Assembly (NCBI GenBank): GCA_013398275.1
Contig: VZSE01002702.1
Location: 1,178,001-1,242,000, forward strand
Source: Promerops cafer
Taxonomy: Eukaryota; Chordata; Aves; Passeriformes; Nectariniidae
Direction of reading: 5' to 3'
DNA: 64,000 nucleotides
In this document: in pieces, positions 1 through 15,289 of the stretch
Layout of the letters: each line of letters starts with the position of its first letter
Position numbering within the stretch: the first letter of the stretch is position 1
Program-made: the position numbers and the translations under genes
The notes under the pieces: model-generated
Database searches by the model: none
What the model was told of the DNA's origin: nothing
Seen by the model: the letters and a program-made list of their open reading frames with translations, nothing else

Positions 1-3000
1 CTTCAAACCTGAGCCCTTCTGTAGCTCCCTGGCTGGACAGTGAGACTAGAAACTTCTAATATCACATCACACTGTGTTGCAACTCATTTCACTATATCAC
101 AGAATGGGTCTATGGATAAGAACCTTCGACCTGGACCCCAGTCAACCCTTACAGTAACTGCTGGTCTGTATTACTTACTGCTACAGGAACAAAAATAATG
201 CCTGTCAAACACTGGCATTTAATACCTCCTGTATGGGAAATGGAAGAAAAATGTAATATCTGGAACAGAAGACGGCCCAGAGTCAACATGTAAGTGATGG
301 GTATTTTTGGCTTCTAAACTAATGAGTAAATGGCATTCCTCTACATTAAAATTCAAGCATGGATAAATAATGTATGGATCTACTGATACACAGAACTATT
401 TTCATTTGTGTTGGGTTTTACTTTTGGCACTCTTCTGTTATGTCTGCTCAAATAGTAGGAGAAGCTCCATACAGATACCTGTGTGGACTAGAAAGGGAGT
501 GGTGACACACACCATTGCCATATCCGTGGTGTCAGAACACAGATTTCCCAGAACCAGACACTTAATCCACAAGCTGGGATCAGGACAAGTGAAGGAGCTG
601 AGGTTGGGAGTAACAGCAGCCAGTATGCTGAGCAAGAGAAAACCAGAATAGGCAATCCTTCCTATAAATTCTTTATTAAAGCTCTCACACTCTCTGAGAT
701 TTAGGCTTCTCCTAGAAGTCCAACTCAGACTGAGATTCAAATCTGGTGTCTCTCCTCCTTGAACTAGAGCCTAAATAATTCCTTTCTGTACACTCATCTC
801 AACTGCCCCTTCATTTTCCCTTTTTAAACCCTCTAGAAGCGAACTCAGCAGGTTTTTCAAAAATCCCACTGAAGACATCTCTGGGAGCTGGTGGGGAGCG
901 CTGTAGTGAGGGAAACTCAAGATCATGTGTGTTTGGATAGCACCTCATGCTCTACATGGCTGCAGGGCAATGCAAGACTTCTGGGCTAATCAGAATGGAA
1001 CAGGCATAAAAACCTGTACCTAAGAACTTTTTCAACATCCTTGTTTTATAATAAACATGATCACAAATGCAGAGAAATGCATGGGTACTAACGAAGAGCT
1101 GAGACATGAAGGTCCTGAGTTTCCAGCCCGCCCTCTGAATAAGAATCTATGCTCCTAAGGAACTTACTGAAACTAATGGTATCTTCCTATGGGAAAAATA
1201 GGGCACATGGACTGTCTACCTCCTATTGAGAACACAACTGTGTCTTTTGTCAAACAATTCTTCTGCCTCATATGGCTGGGAGAATGTTCTTTCATCTTCT
1301 CTGGTTGACTAGACCAGACCAGAAAGCACTTCCCACACCAGTAAGAGGCAAAACTTTTATACAGAGCAGTAATGACTATTCAGGAAATACAAATTAATAT
1401 GGTCAACCACAGCTGGTTTACTATTCTGTAATACTGTTTTCATAGTCTCAGGGAGAACAGGTAAAGAGGGTGAGGAAAGCTCTATTTTACTTCCAGTTGC
1501 CACCAGATTTTGGCTTTCATTTTCTATTTCCTGGCTAGTGATAAGTGAGCTCTCATCTCTCAATCCCTCTGAACTCCCCACTTTGGTTTTCCATGGCTGA
1601 AGTTAGTGTTCCGTGATCCCTGGAGTGGTTTTGAAACCCAGAGTTGCTCTCTAATAAGCTATGGAAGAGCAGGACAGAATGCATAGTTGGCTTGCTCTTC
1701 AAGGATCATGGTACATTAGGTGGCTAATCTAAAGTTTGAAAACTTCAATTAATTTACTTTCAAGAGAATGAACAGAACTCCTGAAACTACTTCACCCACA
1801 GAGAGGTTAGGGAAGCATAGAAAGGACTCCATAAGGTTTCAGCAGTCTGATATCCTTAAGGAGGAGTGGTTTCCAGTATTTAAGCAGGGAAATGAGACCC
1901 TGGAGCCAATAGGTCTAATCCTGCCTCTACCAACGTGTATGGGTTTCACTGAAATTCACCTTGTCCTATATGCATGTACCACATTTTTTACAGTAAGTAT
2001 TTACAATGATTCCTGAGTACTCTACATGGAATGTGTAAAGGGTATTACTGCCATTCCAGGAAGTGTGGATCAAACAATTCTGCTAACAATGAAAAGATCC
2101 TTTCTGTCTGTCAGATAAGTTTTACTGTGTTTACATAATCTCTTAGACTTCTTGCCACTTCTTCAAAATCTATTGAGTAATGTTGTTTATGTGTCCATGC
2201 CAGCATACTCTCTGGTATTCATTCCAGGGCTTGACATTTCTTATGAAACTGAGTAAAACACTTAAAGAGAATTTCAGGTACATTTCCATATGTTACCTAC
2301 ACAAGAGATTACATATTTAGTGGTTTAGCAATGCTGACGACCACAAGAGTGCCATGTCCTTCTCTATAAAATGGTTGGAATCTGACCATTAAGGCTCAAA
2401 TGTGCTGCAATTTTTTTTTTTTTTCAACATAGTATAAGTAATGATCTCATCTTTTGAGAAAGCATTCTGATTCTTTCACAACACTGTTTACATATAGATG
2501 TCAATGTGAGATACTGATATAAAATAGAATACAAAACTTGGACTGAGCTCTCACAGTACACACTTTTTGGACTGTCACCAAAAAGTTGCTGACTTCTTCA
2601 CAGGCAGCAGATTAGATTCAAGCCTTCAGCATTCCAAAAAGACATCATCAGTTTTAGAATAATTAAAAAACAAAGCAAAAATAAACTAAATGGTCAATGT
2701 AATTAATTTCTGGTGAAATTCCACAGAAACAAATAAGTGAATTAACAGAAATATATTTATTTCTAAAAACATTCTCCTTCATGGAAAATCATAAGGCAAC
2801 TAACAACCCATTTTTTTATTAACAAAACCACCTCCTATCTAAGTTCATTGCCCACAAACAACACACAAGAACACGCACAAAAAAATCAACAAGACAATTT
2901 AAAAAAAGAAAGAGAGAGAGAGCGAATCCCACATTCACATCCACATTCATCTCTAAATAGCATTTAAATAAGGCTTAACAGATATGATTATTAACTACTG

Positions 3001-4871
3001 AAACGTGGTATGGAATGCATGGCAATGAAAAGGATATAAGTGTGAGTTTGGGAACCAGGCAAGGACAAATGTTGCCTGAGTAACTGGGGAGAGCTGTCGG
3101 GCCTGCGATGTATTATCGCAACAAGGAATGGATTCCAAAGGAAGTTCTGAAAGACCCACCACTAGATAAACCTGAAATCTGAACCTAAGTTTTCGATCTC
3201 AGTAACAATATTGAGGAATCATGCAACTATGCACATTCCAGAAAGAATAAAGAGCCAAGAACTACTCGTATATAAGAATGCATGTTGAAAGTCACAACTT
3301 ATTTTTGCAATTTTATCTAATGAGCTTTTGAGTGGTAATAGAATTTATTGTGGGACTACTCTCAATGCTTTCCCATTGATGCTTACATTTCTTGCTTTTA
3401 TTTGCCATCAAGAAGGTGTTCTCTGCAAATAAATGGGCCAGAAAAAGTTTCCTTGTTAATAAAAGCATACTTTTCCCAGTCTCACTCTATGATAGATTTG
3501 ATCTCTGCTTCACTTTATCCAAATTTTCTATGATTTTTTGATTACAAAGAAGGCCACATAGGGAGATTTACTTCTGTATAATGGGTCTTCAGGTATAAAA
3601 AAGCTCAAAAACTTTACTAATGCGCCAGTATTTCACATCTGTAAACAGCAACATTTCCTGTTGACATTCAATTTTGAGTTCAATCTATATTTAAAATACC
3701 AGTAACTCCAGAGTTACAAACCATTTTACACTTCAGCAGCTCAGTTGTCCATATACAAGAGACCCATCAGAATGCCTTGAAATGGGCATGTTTAGCATTA
3801 ATGGGCCGGTTAGCAGGCACATCCCTTTCATCAAAGCACTGAAAACCTCTATGTGAAAGGACCACAACTATTTTTGATGACCTTTTCCAGATCAAGTAAT
3901 GAAGCAATACATCCTGGTGTGGAAATGTCAGTGGGAGGCTAGCACAATAAAATCCAAGGTAAAATATAGTCTTTACGCAGTCATTAAACTCTTACTTAAA
4001 CTGTAGATGCAGTCAGCATCAAGTTACAGGAGCAGGATTACACTTCATACAGTTGTGATTTTTCTGCTTTCTTCGTCCCTATTACAGTTTTTTCAACCCT
4101 GGAAGTGTTCAGAAAACAAGCAGACATGGCACTTCATAATACAGTGTTGGGCACGGTGGTATTTGGTCAAAGGCTTAATGATTTTTGAGGCCTTTTCCTT
4201 CCAGATTCTGTAAGGAATCTGATTCTATCATCTTGCTATCTTTTCTCCTTTCATGCTTCTGCAAGTTTTTTGCCTTAGGAATCCAGTGAATTCCTCCTGC
4301 AGTGAAGCAAAGCATCTTTGAAACAGTTCAGAGACCTTCAGAGTATCCTCAGCTCCCTTTCCATTGGTCAGCCCAAGTGCAGGGTACCAGTGGAGTCCAC
4401 ACCTCCTCAGCTTAAGGTATGGGACCACCTACGTAAATAGAAACTCCTTTTCCAGTTAAAAGTTGGTCTATAACCTGTACAAACATAAGAGGCAGGAATG
4501 TAAGAGCTGAAGTTGGAGAGGTGCCTTTCCAGAGGCCTGGACCAAATCTGCATATAGGAACAACAGGATCAATACGTGATACCACAGCTTCATGAGCTTA
4601 GGCCTCACTGAACACACTGCAGCACTTCCAAACAGGGAGGGTTCAAATTAATGACCGACAAAACATCTGAGGAAAATGAGCCTCTCCTCCCAACAAAACA
4701 CCAATTTGTGTAAGAGCACTGGGCTGGCAGCCAGAAAACCATCTGTTATCATAAAACCTGCTCTGCCAAGGCCCTTTCTCTATACCTAAAGGCAGAAACA
4801 GGCTTTAAGCACTGATTTTAACCCTCTTTGTAGAAGAAACTGTTTCAAAGAGGCTGATAATCATAAACTAA
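1..4871. other. Intronic DNA, no gene seen
   Basis: AT-rich sequence with only short chance frames (under 100 codons, no splice support or known motif). It is inferred to be intron of the minus-strand DLG2 gene, downstream of the 23.3 kb exon. It holds a T14 run and a short (AG)n run. Confidence 0.6.
2411..2424 (+). repeat. Poly-T tract (T14)
   Basis: A homopolymer run in intron. A similar T15 run lies at 20324-20338, and a short (AG)n run at 2909-2922. Confidence 0.8.
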
Positions 4872-5111
4872 AACGACAAGAAGTTCCACCTCAACACGAG
4901 GAAGAACTTCCTTACACTGAGGGTGGCAGAGCACTGGAAAAGGTGCCCAGGGAGGTTGTGGAGCCTCCTTCTGTGGAGACATTCACCCCCTCCTCCGGAC
5001 CCGTGCCTGTGTCACCTGCTCTAGGTGACCCTGCCTTAGCAGGGGGTTTGGACTGGATGATCTCCAGCGGTCCCCTTCCAACCCTAACAATCTGTGACTC
5101 TGTGATTTCAA
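4872..5111 (+). mobile_element. CR1 LINE 3' end fragment, sense
   Basis: The 240 bases match the CR1 3' end: the tail of the reverse-transcriptase ORF (AGGAAGAACTTCCTTACACT, then GGTGCCCAGGGAGG), followed by the 3' untranslated GGATGATCTCCAGCGGTCCC and the terminal CTGTGACTCTGTGATT 8-mer repeats. It is 5'-truncated as usual for CR1. The subfamily is of the 'GGTGACCCTGCTTTGGCAGG' type, judged by eye. Confidence 0.93.
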
Positions 5112-8100
5112 GAATGATGCTATAATGTCAACATATTTTGGCATAACACACACGTGCATTTTGCATCAAGCACCCAGCACATGAAATAGACAAAAGAAAA
5201 TTATGCTGTCTACAGGGTGGACATAATTTGTATACATCAGAGCAGAGACGTTAAAGGGGTTTGCAGGATCCCAGGACTGTAAGAGTAACTCAGTGAATTT
5301 CTGGATGTGCAAATTGTATCTGTAGCTCTCATGCTTCAAAGTGTTTTTCAATAAAAGGTACAATCATGGAAAGGAATAGAAAATCAAAGTTTTCTAGCAA
5401 AGCAGAGCACTCACTAAAAAGCAACACTGCCATTTAATTGTGCTTTCATCATCCTTGGGATATGGATATGTGCAATTAACCCTGGTAGACTGAACATGCA
5501 CATTCACAGCAAACAACATAAGCATGTATACTAAAAATCTATTTTCTGTCATAACTTTATGCTCTCTTCTTTGATCTTCCACAGCCTTTAATTCCATGTG
5601 GTGGCTGTTCACTACTTCTTTATATATATATGCTCCAATGATTACTCTTTCTTCACTTTTGTGCCTGCTTTTTCTGTTGTTCTTGGGTTTTGGGGGTTTT
5701 TCCTGGGTTTTGTTTTTACATATTGGCCTTTATTCAGTAAGAAAATTGAAAACTATTTGACCTTTCCGTATTACCAAAAACCTCCTACAAATCTCTTAAA
5801 TGTTGAATAATGATTGCCTGTGATAAGGATTAATGGTTTTTCCAAAACTCTTCATTACCTGTTGCGTATTTCTTTACAAATTAAGGAGAACTATCCTAAA
5901 CTGAAGTGCCCTTAGAAAATATAAAATGCATAGTAGCAAGTCATACAGGCCAAAAGTTCTGAAGGAACAAATATAATGCAGTAAAATATTAATCATCAAG
6001 GATCAACCCATCATTTAACAGATCCTTAGTGGTAAGGGACTGCAAATGGGCAAATGATTGCCATGGCATCAACTTTTCAACAGGTTTTGGACAGATCTAA
6101 AGAATTAGAGAGCATATAATCTGTGTTCTGCTCTGGAAAAAAAATGTAGAAACCATGCAAATGAATAAATTAACAGATGGAGTACAAAGATGTGGCAAAA
6201 AGTAAAAATCAAGCTGGATTGAACATACCACAGATATTTTTCACAGACCTTTCAAGTCTCTCCATTCAAATGAGACAATAATCACACAGATGAGCTTGAT
6301 TATTCTTCTTGGATTTCCAAAAAAAAATGAAAATCATCCTTTACAGAAGTCTTTTAAATAAACTATGCTCTCAGGAGGTAAAAGTACAGATCCTCCATCA
6401 ATTTAAAAGCTTGACAAGAATTCAAAATAAAGATTAGTAATAAAAGGCACTGTTTTGCTGTGCAAGAATTATTTCAGTGAAATCGGTTTAGAATCTCTAT
6501 CAGCACCTACATAATTCAAAATATTTATAAATCACCTGAAAATGAGGATAAGAGGAAGCAGACAACATTTGATGGGGATACTGAGTTATCCATGGTAACA
6601 AAATGAAAGACAACCGTGTAAAGCCACACCACAATCTTGTGCTGCTGGCTAATTCTGCACTAATTCCTGTCAATAAATGGTGGGATTCACCTGCTTAATC
6701 CCATGTGTCTTTATTAATTTCCATGTGTTTGGGTACCCTTCCTCACCTCAAGAACCTCTCTTGAAGACAGCTACATCCTGTCTCCCCTGAGCCCTTCAGC
6801 AGGGATGTCTCAGACACACTAGAGCCACTAAAATGTGTTCCATTCTAATCTCAGTGAAATTAAATATCAATTAATACAATCCCAACAACAATGGGCTTTA
6901 AGTGAACAATGACTATTCAAAAATAGTTTCATATACATTTATTTTTGAATTTATGAGAAACCCTGGTTTATGTCCTGTATTTTTCTTTTTTTTTTTGTTA
7001 CATAAACATAGGGTGAAAATATTTACTTATAATTTATCCTTTCAGACCACTTTTCAAGCTAATACATATTCTTCTGGGTGACTTTGACTTAGATTTTCTT
7101 TTTTTTTTAATCTCAATGATTGGCAGCTGATAAACATCATCTTCAAAATTCAGCTCATTAAGAGGACGATAGTCATAGATCAGTTTGTTTTTACTCATTT
7201 AAAATAAAATTTTATTTTTCCCTCCCCCTCCATAGGTTCTTTAATTTTCCCTTGACTAAATGCATGGAGAATAAGACATAGAACTCAATGTCTGAAGTTC
7301 AGTCTTAAAGGTGTTTCATGCTCCATTATTTTCTTTGTGGTATTACTCATGTTCCTCCTGATCTCAATTCACACTGACTACATTAAATTCATGATTTAAT
7401 CCATTTTAATTCCACCAAAAGTAGGATCCTATAGAAGACACAGCCTAAATATTTGGTGGGGGTGGTAGTGGTGAGGAGGGTTGTGTTGTCTTTTTTAATT
7501 AGCTCCTAGAGAGCTGCCAAATTTGGTTTTTACAAGTACCTCCTTTTTTTTTCCCTTTAACTCCTGGGTGGTTGTCAAACAGTAAAATCCAGTTCTTGAT
7601 GCACTTCCACAGAAGCTTTTTCACTAGTCAGTCATTCAGTAGAGATTTGCCTCCTACCCTCATCATTCGGGGGCTTTCTATTTTCTCCACCTCATTCCCT
7701 ATGTTGCCACTCTAAGTATATCTGATTGATTGGTCCCAGTACATCCCTATGTCCCTCTTCAACACATTTCCTGCTTCCCCATGGGGTATCCCCCCCCTTT
7801 CTATTTTCCTTTCATTTCTTTCCCAGTATTGACCATTGGCTGTCTCAGGACATCTGTTTTGAATCAGATATCGATAACTTCAGCCAAATTTCCTTCCGGC
7901 CATTTCCTTTAGCTGCACTATCTTCCTTCCTTCTAGATTCCTAGTAAAAATATATACTGTGATTCACCATTTTTCCAGTAGAACAGATACAATATATGCC
8001 ACCTTTGGAGAGCTTCCAATTATACAGTGGCAGAAAAAGTGTCCGTATTTAGTTCCAAAGAGCTCAGACAGGTGAGGTGATCTAACTGATTTGCATTTAC

Positions 8101-11100
8101 TTGTCCAATTACTGGCTTCTCTTCAATCTCCCAGTACAAAATATCTGTTTTAGGAGGGTGTGTTATTAGATGTGAATGCTGCTATTGTCTGCTTTTGATC
8201 TACATGCATTAGTGACCTCTAAATTTGCTTTGGTCCACAGAGCAACTAGATGATTTGAAAAAATTCAGAAAACTACTCAGCATAATGGAGTATTTTCAGA
8301 GCACCACTGTTTGTCAAGAATTGCCCAATCTCTCTTCTTCGGGTGGTATGTGGAATTTACCACCAAAACTATTTAAGATCTGTTATTCCCATGAAAAGTT
8401 CCACTTTAGGTTCTGGCTTTCAGGAGGATTGATGAGGTATGTTCTACATAGCATTAATATGGTTGATAAGGTTTTGTTCTACAGGACTATATTATCATAT
8501 TAATGCTCACGGCTTCCTGAATTTTTGGCCTTTACATTTCCTTAGCATGCTGCTCTGAGCTGAACTTCTCAGTCATTAATGAAAATATAAAGCAAATCTG
8601 CCTATAATACTGGGGCTGGAAGCAGTGCCAGCATCCTTACACAACTCATATATATCCATCTAGGCAGAGTCACTCCCAGGGGTCTAAGAAGTCATGTAGC
8701 AAGACGAAACTCCAAGCCAATTAGCATGAACTTTTCTTTAAAACTTCCAGACATAATGTAGTAAATCCTTAAAACCAGCAGGAGTTGGGTACCTAACTAC
8801 TCTTGATGTTTTTGAAAGTCTATCTCTAAAAAGTACAAGCAGCAGCTAATAATTTAGCAATTCTATCAAAACAAGCAATTAAGTGTGTCTTGTATGATTT
8901 GTTCTCTATAAAAATCATGCTGTTTGTTTACCCAAACTTCTATTACCCTCTAGACTTTACTGATTTCATCTCCGGATATTTACTCAATTATTTTATAAGG
9001 AATTGAAATCTAATTCATGAGGTACTCACAATGACACCTAAATCTTTTCCCACAGCCAACCTGTCAAATGAAGATGATCAGTCAGCATAAAATAGACTAT
9101 TTTTGCCAATGCATATTACTATACTTAGAGAGTATAAAGTAACTGAGCTACAGTTCATTTAAATTTCACGTCAAGAGTTTCCTGAGCCTCCCAAATTATT
9201 TTAAATTGCTTACTTTTCCTAACTTTCTGCCCTGATTTGACTGAGCAATGTAGTTTAGCTACTGTAGTTCTTGACTTTTTCTTCCACAAATTAGCATAGG
9301 AATGTCCATCTGCAAAGGCTTAGGCAAAGGTCCTGCAGCTTTGCACAAGGCATTAGGCTCTGTCCCAACTCAGTTTCTTGTTGCTTGCCCAGTTTGTCAC
9401 TGAAGGTGGAGTTTGCGCCTTTTTTTTGGTATGTAATGTGTCTTAAGAGAAATCCCAGCACATACACTCAGAAAAAGATAGTAACTTAAGTTAAGGATCA
9501 CCTCTGCTTAACCTTTTATTACACTTCGTCCATTATATTACATTCTACGATCAGGAGCAGCGTGGTGCCTGTTAGATGGTGGCACTAACATCGTCACATT
9601 GTCATCAACATTTCTGCAACATCTTGAAAAGAACACAATGGAAATGGCTGCAGAACTAGAAAGCGTGGTGATCCTAAGAGCTGCCTGATATGGCCCTTAG
9701 GTACTCATTTCTGCAATGCAGTTCATGAAAATCACAAACAGCAAAATTCGAAAAATTTTCCCCCCCTAGAAACAGGGGGAAATGCAAGCAAGAGAGGAGA
9801 TTAATGGTTATTTTTTTTTTTAAATTCCCTGTATCCTACTGCAAGTGCCTGCCTGATCTGTGCTTCTAAAAGAAATCACAATAGATCACTGAAAGCTCTC
9901 AACCCAACTCCCCTTTTGGTAGGCAGGATTGCTTCTTTTTCTTCCCTCAAAAGATGGATGAAAGCTGGGATGCTCTCAGTATAACTGCATTCTTGTGAAG
10001 GGAAATTCAGAGCTCAGCATAAGCTTCACTCTGGAGAGTGCAATTACCAGCAACAAAATAATAAGGTTCAGACAGAGGCAGTCTCCATCCTCCCTGCAAA
10101 ATGTGGCCAGTTGTACCTGGAGAGATGAAAGAAGCTTCAGCAAAAACAATGGGAAATGTACTTCTGGAGAGTCTGGTGCCTGAAATCTTGGAGGCATATA
10201 AGCAGGGGAGAAGGGAGGGATGAGAATGGACATGGGCTTCATGAACTGCCTCCTTGGACTTGGAAACTTAAATTTTATCCAAGATGCATTTCAGACACTA
10301 AATTGCTTATGTGGAACCAGGACTTCATAGTCCCGTGATGCATCCACGTCTGCTAGACGGGCAGTTTGAGAGGGTGTTCCATGGGAGCTCACCCTGGGTA
10401 GGGAATAGAGGTGGGAACAAGCTGCTGTTTGTTATTCCTCAGCCTTTTCCATTTCATGGCAGCTGGGGTCTTGTGGCTCCTGTTCAGAAAGCAAGATAAA
10501 CTTAAGGTTTATGCAGGTGTGACAATATCTTTAGTCAGTGAAGAATAAACAGAAAAAGTAAGTCAAGAACAAAGATATAAAAACTGCAGTGGTAAGAACT
10601 GAATAAAAGACCGATAAAAAAACAACTAGCATTTACTTTTCTATGCTTTTAAGTCAAGTTATTTTAAAGCAAAGAAGTTCAAACCACCTTGAGCATTGAT
10701 AGTTTCGATCTGCATCTATGATGCATAGATTTCTGAAGTTGCTTTTTCTAAAATTCAATTATAAAAAATGCTATTATGCCAATGTTTTGGGTTTGCACCC
10801 AAAAATGGAACTCCCAAAATAATGAGCTTTTTTCACCCCTCCTGTCTTTTCTCCCTTCCCCACCCCACGAAAAAAAAGAAATAAAATGTCGAGTCCTTTT
10901 TAATACAATAAATATGTGTTTTTCAATAACTTTTCCTTCATTCTTGCTTTCAAGATAAAAGTACTTAATGCTGACGCTGCAAAATTACATATGGAATTTG
11001 AAATCATACCACAGCTTTGCTGTACTGTACACATGAATAGATCTCAAAGAAATTTGAGATCTCAAGGAAAGCACTATGTATCTGTCTATCTAGCTTGGTG

Positions 11101-14100
11101 TAAGCCAGAGGACAGACAGGGTCATTCTTCTTAGGGTCTACTGAAAGCAAGCCAGATCTCAGAAATTCCTCTGGAATAATTCCTGGATGATTTATCCCAA
11201 TCCCACTTTGCCTCAGACCAACAATAATGTTCTGCATTTTATGTAAATTCACCAGTAACAAGTAGTTAGAAATTAACTGACAGTTCTGTTAATTACCTAT
11301 GAACCAGAACGTAAAACAAACCAGCAAAGCTGTCCTGATTCTGTAGATTATCACTACTAAACAAAAAATCAAAAAATGGTACTGAACGCCCACATCCAAA
11401 ATACCATTTGGAAATAGTAACATAATCGGACGTGTATGAATAAAGACATCAAGTTTGATTTAGTAAATAGACCATTCAGTAATCTCCATTTTCTTGGATT
11501 TTACTGCTTAACAGCAGTTAAGCACATCTAAGAACCCAATAAACATGCAATAGGGAAAACTGCTGCTATGGATGCTACGCATTCAATTTTTTTCATTTTC
11601 AGAGGTGATAAACTGAGGACACCTTTCTACTTTCATTTCAAAATCAATTTTGTCACTGATTTTGCTGAAACAAAAGAAGGTCTTATTCAAAGAACCACCA
11701 TTAAATGGAAAAGAAATACTGTGAATAACTTTACAAGAGCTTCCAAATTTCATATCAGCCACTATGGAACAAATAATATTCAAAAAGGAATACAAAATAA
11801 ATAAGAAAAATGGAAAGATCTGTTCAAAGACATTTTTTATTTTAGCAGATGCTGAGTTTCCATAGAAGTGATGTTGCAGAAAGTTAGTGGCAATTTGAAT
11901 TTAATGAAGGATAGCTGAAAAAAAATCATTATTCAAATCGCCCCCTTAAATGTCTAAAGGCACTCTTCATGCACATATCATGAGGGGGAGAAAATGCATA
12001 GCTGAGCAGATATTATTAAAGTAGAATATATAGTACACTAGAAAACTGATAAGTAAAACCCTCTACTATACTTAAGAACTGATAAAGTAAATGCCAAGAT
12101 TTTATTATCAAACCAGTTTTTTATTTTAAAAAAAGTACAGGAGAGGATCCAAACTTCCAAGATTTAATCACTTTTACCATCAATGAAGAGAGGGAGAAAC
12201 CAAACCCTGCCCTGTTCCACTGATAGGAGAGTTCTGTTCCACTCATCCAATTCTTATTTTAAGGAGTTTTGGTCTACCAGAAGTAATGCCCATCTGTAAC
12301 CTCAAACTTAAGAAGTCATTAAACTCCTGATTGTTGGAAGCAGGAAAGATATTCCAAGGGAAATATTACTCTGTACTATTACCACACCTTATCTCTGAGC
12401 ATCAACCAAGGACTTCTACCACCTGAGAGGTACAGAGGTTCTTTGGGACTTTTGCTCTCTCTCCAGTGGCCAGTTTTAAGTTTTATGAACCATTTAAAGT
12501 GACTGAGTCTGCTGATGCCAAATGTGACTAAATTTGCTTTTTAGCAGGCAGACCTGGGCTGAGCTTACAATCAAAGGCTCCACTGTGCAGAGATGCAACA
12601 GATCAGCCCACTCGGTTCTGTCTTACAGTAGCAGGGCAAATCCAGGCAGACTGCAAATTCTCACGTGAGTTATTCACCTGGCTTTTTTACTGAGACCAAT
12701 CTTTAAATAACCTGGTATGTGCCTTATCTTACTCATTCATCCAGTAGCAGAGACCAGCATAGGATGACAGCAGAAGTTACAAGTGTCTGACAGTGAATAA
12801 TTTCCAAATTCTCAAGTAAGGTTTTACATGATTGTGTTCCCTGTAACAGAAGATGACTGGGTTCCCTCTCCTGAGGTTTATCCCCCATCCTTCAACCCAA
12901 TATCACCATTCTGCCACTGTCATGACATTTAAATATTTTTAGGTGGCTATCCAGTGTTAAAAATCACGGTTCTTAACTCATGACTGGCTTTTTCTGATTA
13001 CCTATTCTGCAAGGATAAGCAGTTTAAAAATAGTAAATGTTTATCCAAATAGGAATATCCCTAAGTACCTCAGAAATAAGGACATGGCAGGGAAGAAGAA
13101 AATGTGATAGCTATTCTGTGGGTGAAAAGAGAGCACCAAAACATGGAAGAGCACTCCCTTACCCATCCTTCGATTCCCAAAATATTTCAAGACCCAGGCT
13201 TCTCTCAGGAAGTCTGAGACTGGTGGCAGAGAAGGGAGTAACACAGCAGTCAGACTGAGAGGCAGGTGGCACAGCAAAAAAGAACAGGAGTGAACACTTG
13301 CAGGTTTAGATTAACTGGAGACAGGGACAGAGAGTTATTTATGTAGCAGAGATAAGTACAACTGGGGTAAATTCAGGAGCTGACACCAGAGGCAAGAAAA
13401 AGGAGATACTGAAATCTATGTATAAAAATACATATACATAGTATATACTTGTGGGAGGAAAAGCTTCAACTTTCCTGTGGTTTTGCTTTTTCTTTAATTC
13501 TACAGCATCCTATTTTAAATGTTTCCACCATACATTATAAACAATTCAGAGGAATAGAGAATGTGTAGCCTCTAAATGAAGCTGCCCTGAAACTCAGCTC
13601 TGAGCAAAGACAGTGACATTGGAGCAGCTTGCAGATCTGACAGCTCCTGCACACTGTCACTGTCCCCTTGCTCCTCAGCCAGAGTCCAGCTCACAAAATA
13701 ACCCAGCAAAGGGGTGGCCCAGGCCACCAAACCGATGTAGCAAAACCCTCTTCTGAAGTTATACCTGAGATGGTGAGTACTTTTTTAAATGTCCCGTTCC
13801 CTTTCCACAGAAGGGTAATATTCTGTTCTGTCATTCACCACTTTGTTACAAAGTCCCAAGGTTGTTTCAAGAGCTGACCAGCTGCATGGCACAGTAAAGT
13901 ACAAAGATGTGATATCATCCATGGACTATTACCTTTATTATGGGTTAATTGGGTTAATTACCCTCAGTGAAGCACTCGTTCCAGAGCTCATATGCTCGGT
14001 GTATGCCTACACAATGCAGTCATATTCTCCACCTCTCTGCTTCTCACCCTTGTTTTTAAAATGGGGATAACAGCTTTTCCCAACTTCTTCACAAGGATCT

Positions 14101-15289
14101 TGTGAAAACAAATTAACACGCAGAGATGCTCGGATGCTGAGGAAATCCAGTGAAGCATCCAAGGTAGGAGAGATGGCTCTACTGTGCATTACATGAATAG
14201 GTACTGTTAGAATGACTGACAGGATGTGTCTGAATTCATAATAAATGCTAAACACTTCAAGCAAATATTTATCCCTGTGACTTCACATAAGATGGTGAGT
14301 CTTGATGCAAAAAAGACAGATGTCCACCAAGAAAAATTCACGCAGGGTCACTGACCCAGAGAGATGGATACAGAAGCTCCAAGGGTCATCAACAAACAGA
14401 GCTGAGCACCTTCGGGTTTTGGCAAGACTCGAATCCCAGGAAGGGATGATAGAATTCAAGTCTGTTTGCATGGATAATTGAAGCTCTGGTTTTCAAAACC
14501 CTGAAAACAGAGCACATTTAGACCTATAATTCACAGCCTTCCTGTGACATGCAACAGCCTATCAATTATATGTTTTACAGGAAATTTATACTCCCTGCTT
14601 CTTTAGAGAGCCCAGAACAAACAAAAAAAAGCAAACAAATCCTTATTTGCATTTGTTCACAACTGAAAAAAAAAAATGTTTCAAACAGCAGAGAAATGAG
14701 TACTCTGCAGGGAAGAGTAATTTCTATCAGCATTCAAAGAAGCTTCTTATATTCATTTCTTGTGAAATGCCTGTGCAACACCTCCCTGATATATAAGCTG
14801 TCCCAGTACCAGGGCAGGATTCCCGTGCTTATTTAGAGTGGCATATGAGAGATATCAACAGGGTCAAAGGGAGGACCCCCAAGCACTTCACAGGAGACAT
14901 TCAGAACTTTCCAGGAATAAATCTTTGCAGAACATATTTGCTAATATGGCTGTTTATAGCCATTTATGTGATAAAGAGAGACTTGTAGGCTCCCAGAGCC
15001 CTTTAAGTGCAAATGACATTACACAGTATGTACGTACTGAATGAAAAATAGGACTTGCAATCTAAAAGTACCAATGAAAATGCCACTAAAACATATGGTC
15101 TATTATGTTAAACAGATTTTTTTTCAAGGTGTTAAGGAAAAACGCATTAGGTATAATACCAGATTCTGTGAGATGTTGTAATACCTCTACACAGCTTGGG
15201 CTGTGCCCAGATCCAATCCTGTTTTCATTTGCATTTTGCCTGGAAGTCACTAGCAGCTTTATCTATCTATTGATGGTAGTAATGCTCTG
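5112..15289. other. Intronic DNA, no gene seen
   Basis: Ten kilobases of AT-rich sequence with no recognised exon or repeat family. It contains a G-rich stretch (7456-7482), a C8 run near 7790 and T-rich runs near 6990 and 7100. The KYRYQDED exon of DLG2 was looked for on the minus strand here and was not found. Confidence 0.55.

Noticed and set aside
11039..11062. Perfect 10-bp inverted repeat with a GAAA loop
   Set aside because: A stem of this length is expected by chance about once in a window this size, and no precursor-like extension is seen.
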